From contig JAEPNN010000008.1 in the NCBI GenBank assembly GCA_017643385.1, positions 124,001-188,000 on the forward strand: a stretch of DNA of 64,000 bases, given 5' to 3'. The notes below the pieces were generated by a model. That model saw only the letters and a program-made list of their open reading frames with translations, did not search any database and was not told the DNA's origin. The first letter of the stretch is position 1; each line of letters starts with the position of its first letter. Source of the stretch: Dinoroseobacter sp. GTDB taxonomy: Bacteria > Pseudomonadota > Alphaproteobacteria > Rhodobacterales > Rhodobacteraceae. Both the position numbers and the translations under genes were made by a program. Below are positions 63,343-64,000 of the stretch, in pieces.

Positions 63343-64000
63343 ATGACAAAGATCAAAGTTGAGAACCCCGTTGTCGAAATGGACGGCGACGAGATGACCC
63401 GGATCATCTGGCAGTTTATCAAGGACAAATTGATACTGCCCTATCTCGACATTGATCTGATTTATTTTGATCTTGGCATCGAAGAACGCGACCGGACGAA
63501 CGACCAGATCACAATAGATGCGGCCGAGAAAACCAAAGAAGTTGGTGTGGCCGTAAAATGCGCGACTATCACACCTGATGAGGCTCGCGTCGAAGAGTTT
63601 GGTTTAAAGGAAATGTGGCGTTCTCCAAATGGAACGATCCGCAATATTCTTGGCGGTGTGGTCTTCAGACAGCCAATCATCTGCAAGAATGTACCGCGCT
63701 TAGTTCCAGGGTGGACACAGCCCATTGTCATTGGACGTCACGCTTTTGGTGATCAGTACAAAGCGACAGATATGAAGTTTCCTGGACCTGGGAAACTGAC
63801 GCTAAAGTTTGAAGGAGAAGACGGCACCGTTGACGAACGCGAGGTTTACCAAGCCCCGGGAGCAGGTGTTTTCATGGGCATGTACAACCTTGATAAGTCT
63901 ATTGAAGACTTTGCCCGAGCTTCGTTTAACTACGGAATCAATCTTGGATGGCCTGTCTATCTTTCGACGAAGAATACAATACTGAAACAATACGACGGTC
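63343..64000 (+). CDS. icd: NADP-isocitrate dehydrogenase, homodimeric type (3' end outside window)
   Basis: The first 219 residues of a homodimeric NADP-dependent isocitrate dehydrogenase of the eukaryote-like subfamily are present. The start [20 protein letters not shown] and the substrate-binding [19 protein letters not shown] are visible. It continues past the window end without a stop. ATG at 63343 has a GAGGTCC sequence nearby. Two NADP-isocitrate dehydrogenases of different fold in tandem are notable. Confidence 0.93.
   Translation, partial: MTKIKVENPVVEMDGDEMTRIIWQFIKDKLILPYLDIDLIYFDLGIEERDRTNDQITIDAAEKTKEVGVAVKCATITPDEARVEEFGLKEMWRSPNGTIRNILGGVVFRQPIICKNVPRLVPGWTQPIVIGRHAFGDQYKATDMKFPGPGKLTLKFEGEDGTVDEREVYQAPGAGVFMGMYNLDKSIEDFARASFNYGINLGWPVYLSTKNTILKQYDG

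Overview
This window looks like ordinary chromosome from an alphaproteobacterium of the Rhodobacteraceae (Roseobacter group). This is inferred from protein families and gene order, not from a database search. Supporting features are an IscR with a single cysteine heading an isc/suf operon, a monomeric NADP-isocitrate dehydrogenase beside a dimeric one, a class II DAHP synthase, PstA/PstC of the long alphaproteobacterial type, an IalB-family protein, a PAS_5 protein and a GlxA-type AraC regulator. I see no insertion sequence, prophage, CRISPR array or rRNA. One tRNA (Arg, anticodon CCG) is present. Genes are packed tightly, with many 4-base start/stop overlaps and two convergent pairs whose stop codons share one CTAG.

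Layout. 1-6 kb: the 3' part of mfd, a Bcr/CflA-type exporter with a DsbA/FrnE-type oxidoreductase, a divergent XRE-cupin regulator, and aroQ. 6-8 kb: rpsB-tsf with a structured leader in front of rpsB. 8-13.4 kb: a TetR regulator divergent from psuK-psuG (pseudouridine breakdown), a DUF502 membrane protein and an orphan family-5 solute-binding protein. 13.4-15.5 kb: a possible small RNA, then bdhA and a patatin-like lipase. 15.5-23 kb: the whole phosphate regulon core on the minus strand (phoR, pstS, pstC, pstA, pstB, phoU, phoB), with Pho boxes before pstS. 23-27 kb: a gene of unknown function behind a paired inverted-repeat operator, then yicC-gmk-gamma carbonic anhydrase-metZ. 27-31.5 kb: a PAS_5 protein, class II DAHP synthase, a GlxA-type regulator and a PQQ-type sugar dehydrogenase.

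31.5-37 kb: a complete branched-chain/amide-type ABC importer (binding protein, livG, livF, livH, livM) with terminators after the binding protein and after livM. 37-46 kb: lytic transglycosylase, ssb, aroK-aroB, a 45-residue membrane peptide, an unknown exported protein, xerD, a CorC/HlyC protein and a HerA-like ATPase. 46-51.9 kb: cell-envelope genes, namely IalB, an lpxD-acyl carrier protein-ketoacyl synthase operon, an L,D-transpeptidase and a DUF882 protein. 51.9-60 kb: tRNA-Arg and the iscR-nifS-sufB-ybjQ-sufC-sufD-yip1-yip1-sufS operon. 60-64 kb: an alpha/beta hydrolase, a 71-residue protein and two unrelated NADP-isocitrate dehydrogenases in tandem, the second cut by the window end.

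Four shikimate-pathway enzymes (AroQ, DAHP synthase, AroK, AroB) lie in three separate places. The least explained items are the two orphan plus-strand terminators (near 13.6 and 45.9 kb), the operator and unknown gene at 23.05-23.6 kb, the three-copy repeat before the L,D-transpeptidase, and the single-cysteine IscR in a suf operon with inserted genes.
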